This document shows positions 6,488-7,799 of a DNA stretch of 7,799 bases, in pieces (position 1 is the first letter of the stretch; each line of letters starts with the position of its first letter). The translations under genes and the position numbers were made by a program. The stretch lies in assembly GCA_031257815.1 (NCBI GenBank), contig JAIRNX010000010.1:1-7799 (forward strand). The letters are read 5' to 3'. The notes beneath the pieces are model-generated. The model ran no database searches. It was not told where the DNA came from and worked only from the letters and a program-made list of their open reading frames with translations. The DNA is from Lactobacillales bacterium. Lineage in GTDB: Bacteria; Bacillota; Bacilli; Lactobacillales; Streptococcaceae.

Positions 6488-6519
6488 AGCTTACAAACCA
6501 AGCAGAGCTTGGGTAAGCT
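6488..6519. repeat. 13-bp hairpin in the left arm of copy B
   Basis: AGCTTAC pairs with GTAAGCT, then after an AAA bulge CCAAGC pairs with GCTTGG around an AGA loop. C6487-G6520 adds one more pair, and GTTAC (6481-6485) can pair with GTAAC (6524-6528) beyond a small internal loop. The right arm belongs to the core shared with copy A, but the left arm is missing there. Confidence 0.75.
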
Positions 6520-6587
6520 GATAGTAACCCGACAAGTTTTTGGCTCTTTTTCCACACTTTTTTGTTAAAAAGCCTCGATTTAGAATC

Positions 6588-6612
6588 AACGCTTCGCTAA
6601 CCTGCGTTTTTT
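6588..6612 (+). terminator. Terminator-like hairpin inside repeat copy B
   Basis: On the plus strand AACGC (6588-6592) pairs with GCGTT (6604-6608) around an 11-nt loop ending in CGCTAACCT, and the arm runs into TTTT. The loop is shared with copy A while the stem bases differ, with pairing kept in both. It resembles an intrinsic terminator, but no plus-strand gene precedes it. Confidence 0.35.
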
Positions 6613-6616
6613 GACA

Positions 6617-6639
6617 GAAAACTACTCTCAGTAGTTTTC
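6617..6639. repeat. Perfect 10-bp hairpin in the segment unique to copy B
   Basis: GAAAACTACT pairs perfectly with AGTAGTTTTC around a CTC loop. It lies in the ~57 nt that copy A lacks. No long T run follows on either strand, so a terminator role is doubtful. Confidence 0.75.
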
Positions 6640-6756
6640 CTTTATCCGACACCTGAAAGATGTGCGCCAGCCTTAAATTGTAAAAAAATAGCTCAAAAAT
6701 TCATTTTACTAGAGACAAGTCAACACGTTCTTATAGTGGTGGTAGTGATTCTTTAT

Positions 6757-7236
6757 TTAATTACTTACAACTTCTAATATTTTAACTTTCATATTCCCGC
6801 CAGGAGTTGGAAATGTTACTTCTTCACCAGCTTTGTGTCCTATCAATCCTTTTGCCACTGCACTTTCATTGGAAATTTTTCCTTCAAAAGGATCAGCTTC
6901 TGCAGAGCCAACAATCGTTATTGTTTCGTCTTCATTAAACTCTAGATCACGAAATTTGACCGTCTTGCCAATAAAAATTTCATCTTTATCGATACCTTCA
7001 CTATCAATAACTACAGCATAACGAATCATACTTTCTAGCTCAGCAATTTTGCCTTCTACAAAGGCTTGTTCATCTTTGGCTGACTCATACTCAGAATTTT
7101 CAGAAAGATCTCCATAAGAACGAGCAATTTTAATTCGTTCAACAATTTCTGGGCGACGTACTGTTTTTAACTCTTCTACTTGTTCTTCTAATTTTTTTTT
7201 CCCTTCTGCGGTCATTGGGAATTCTTTTTCTGCCAT
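6757..7236 (-). CDS. greA: Transcription elongation factor GreA
   Basis: GreA inserts its coiled coil into the secondary channel of RNA polymerase and stimulates cleavage of the backtracked transcript, rescuing stalled complexes. The 159 residues match the usual 157-160. The N-terminal coiled coil (about 10-75) carries the acidic tip [17 protein letters not shown] (41-57); Asp43 and Glu46 correspond to the E. coli catalytic pair Asp41/Glu44. The C-terminal FKBP-like domain contains [26 protein letters not shown] (written here as its span 115-140) and ends KILEVVSN. The ATG has AAGGA upstream, inside the last codons of mltG, so the pair is likely co-transcribed and coupled. This mltG-greA order is common in Firmicutes. 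No terminator is evident between greA and repeat copy B 20 bp downstream, so read-through towards the ABC gene is possible. Confidence 0.97.
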   Translation of the reverse strand: MAEKEFPMTAEGKKKLEEQVEELKTVRRPEIVERIKIARSYGDLSENSEYESAKDEQAFVEGKIAELESMIRYAVVIDSEGIDKDEIFIGKTVKFRDLEFNEDETITIVGSAEADPFEGKISNESAVAKGLIGHKAGEEVTFPTPGGNMKVKILEVVSN

Positions 7237-7242
7237 GAATAA

Positions 7243-7799
7243 TCATTCCTTCTCTTTGTTATTAACGTATTTTTCAGCTAGTTTTTCATGTTCTTCATTT
7301 GTTTTTGAAAAATACACTTTTCCCGTTTTCACATCTGCAACAAAATATAAATCATCATTAGCTTTTGGATTTAACACTGCTTCAATTGACATCTTTGATG
7401 GACTGTTAAATGGTCCTGGCCCCACACCTTTATTTTGATAAAGATTGTAAAGAGAATCCACCTGCGTATCTGCGATCGTTACTACATTTTTTTTTGTTCT
7501 TAAAGCATATAAGACCGAAATGTCAGTTCCTAAAGGCATATCATTTTGCAAACGATTCAAGAAAACTTGTGCCACCTTTCTGCGATCTTCTTCATTCACT
7601 GCTTCCTTTTCTACCAAAGAGGCCAATGTTAAAACTTCTCTAACTGTTTTTTGCTGTCTAGCAATCTCACCATAGTAAGCTTGCATTACTCTATTCATTG
7701 TTGCAATCATAACCTCAACCAGGCTTTTAACAGTATCACCTTTTCCATAATTATAGGTAGCAGGGTATAGATAGCCTTCTAGTTTATAGCGAACATCTT
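7243..7799 (-). CDS. mltG: Endolytic murein transglycosylase MltG, 5' part outside the window
   Basis: MltG is a membrane-anchored lytic transglycosylase (YceG family) that cleaves nascent glycan strands and sets their length. The window holds about 185 C-terminal residues. The reading frame stays open to the window edge, past the internal ATG at 7710, and begins VRYKLEGYLYPATYNYGKGDT, a typical YceG block (stated as a motif region, 7797-7735). The catalytic Glu lies in LASLVEKEA, equivalent to E. coli Glu218 in ASIVEKET. It is followed by VAQVFLNRLQNDMPLGTD, a substrate-groove block (DSLYNLYQNKGVGPGPF) and the C-terminal LYFVADVKTGKVYFSKT segment. The N-terminal cytoplasmic tail, membrane helix and LysM-like domain lie beyond the window, so they cannot be checked. 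The TGA stop is 6 nt from the greA start. Confidence 0.95.
   Translation of the reverse strand, partial: DVRYKLEGYLYPATYNYGKGDTVKSLVEVMIATMNRVMQAYYGEIARQQKTVREVLTLASLVEKEAVNEEDRRKVAQVFLNRLQNDMPLGTDISVLYALRTKKNVVTIADTQVDSLYNLYQNKGVGPGPFNSPSKMSIEAVLNPKANDDLYFVADVKTGKVYFSKTNEEHEKLAEKYVNNKEKE

Larger units (their letters stand above)
6440..6736. mobile_element. MITE-like repeat, copy B
   Basis: This non-coding ~297 bp segment is bounded by CTTAGAACCTGTTCACTTG (6440-6458) and its inverted partner CAAGTCAACACGTTCTTATAG (6716-6736). It shares with copy A an ~81 nt core (6509-6589) and a right part (about 6671-6735), in direct orientation 4.5 kb away. It carries three hairpins (6488-6519, 6588-6612, 6617-6639) and an extra ~57 nt that copy A lacks. 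It has no ORF. One end lies 24 bp upstream of the ABC transporter start and the other about 20 bp after the greA stop, so it fills the entire gap. Inside it GGCTCTTTTTCCACAC recalls ISL3-family insertion sequence ends. I see no clear target-site duplication. Confidence 0.7.

Noticed and set aside
6481..6528. tRNA or small structured RNA gene in the folded arm of copy B
   Set aside because: It lacks T-loop and anticodon-arm features and a CCA-type acceptor; the folding is one long hairpin that belongs to the repeat.
7243..7710. Complete short gene starting at the ATG at 7710
   Set aside because: The frame stays open to the window edge with conserved MltG sequence (LEGYLYP) upstream, so this ATG is an internal methionine.

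Overview
The window is AT-rich chromosomal DNA from a low-GC Gram-positive bacterium. Protein similarity by eye (GreA, MltG, TruA, PurH, AroF/G-type DAHP synthase) and strong AGGAGG-type ribosome binding sites point to Lactobacillales, perhaps Enterococcaceae. The family-level guess is from memory and was not tested. All six recognisable genes lie on the minus strand, so transcription runs from high to low coordinates.

Layout in the direction of transcription. (1) 7799-6757: the 3' part of mltG (cell-wall lytic transglycosylase, its start lies outside the window), then greA (transcript cleavage factor), 6 nt apart and probably co-transcribed. (2) 6756-6417 (about 340 bp, no gene): mostly a ~295 bp MITE-like repeat (copy B) with terminal inverted repeats. 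(3) 6416-4683: a complete homodimer-type ABC exporter half-transporter with a TTG start. (4) 4682-4421 (about 260 bp): a 20-bp perfect palindrome made of two element ends, a probable short-chain dehydrogenase C-terminal relic, and two mini-ORFs with good ribosome binding sites. (5) 4420-2310: purN and purH, overlapping by 4 nt (ATGA), which catalyse purine steps 3 and 9-10. (6) 2309-1828 (about 480 bp, no gene): a probable purH terminator, a 33-nt palindrome, and copy A of the repeat. (7) 1827-40: a DAHP synthase (entry to the shikimate pathway) 18 nt from truA (tRNA pseudouridine synthase). (8) 38-10: a terminator-like hairpin closing the aro-truA unit.

The genes are ordinary housekeeping functions. 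The unusual part is between them. One family of element ends (core AGAACCTGTTAAC) occurs six times, singly or fused, at nearly every gene-block boundary. Both long copies have an end about 25 bp upstream of a start codon. One fused pair supplies the stop codon of the ABC transporter. purN and purH have lost the usual neighbouring pur genes and sit beside relics of something else. I infer that this is a rearranged region built by a small non-autonomous element. I saw no CRISPR array, rRNA, tRNA, riboswitch or intact transposase.
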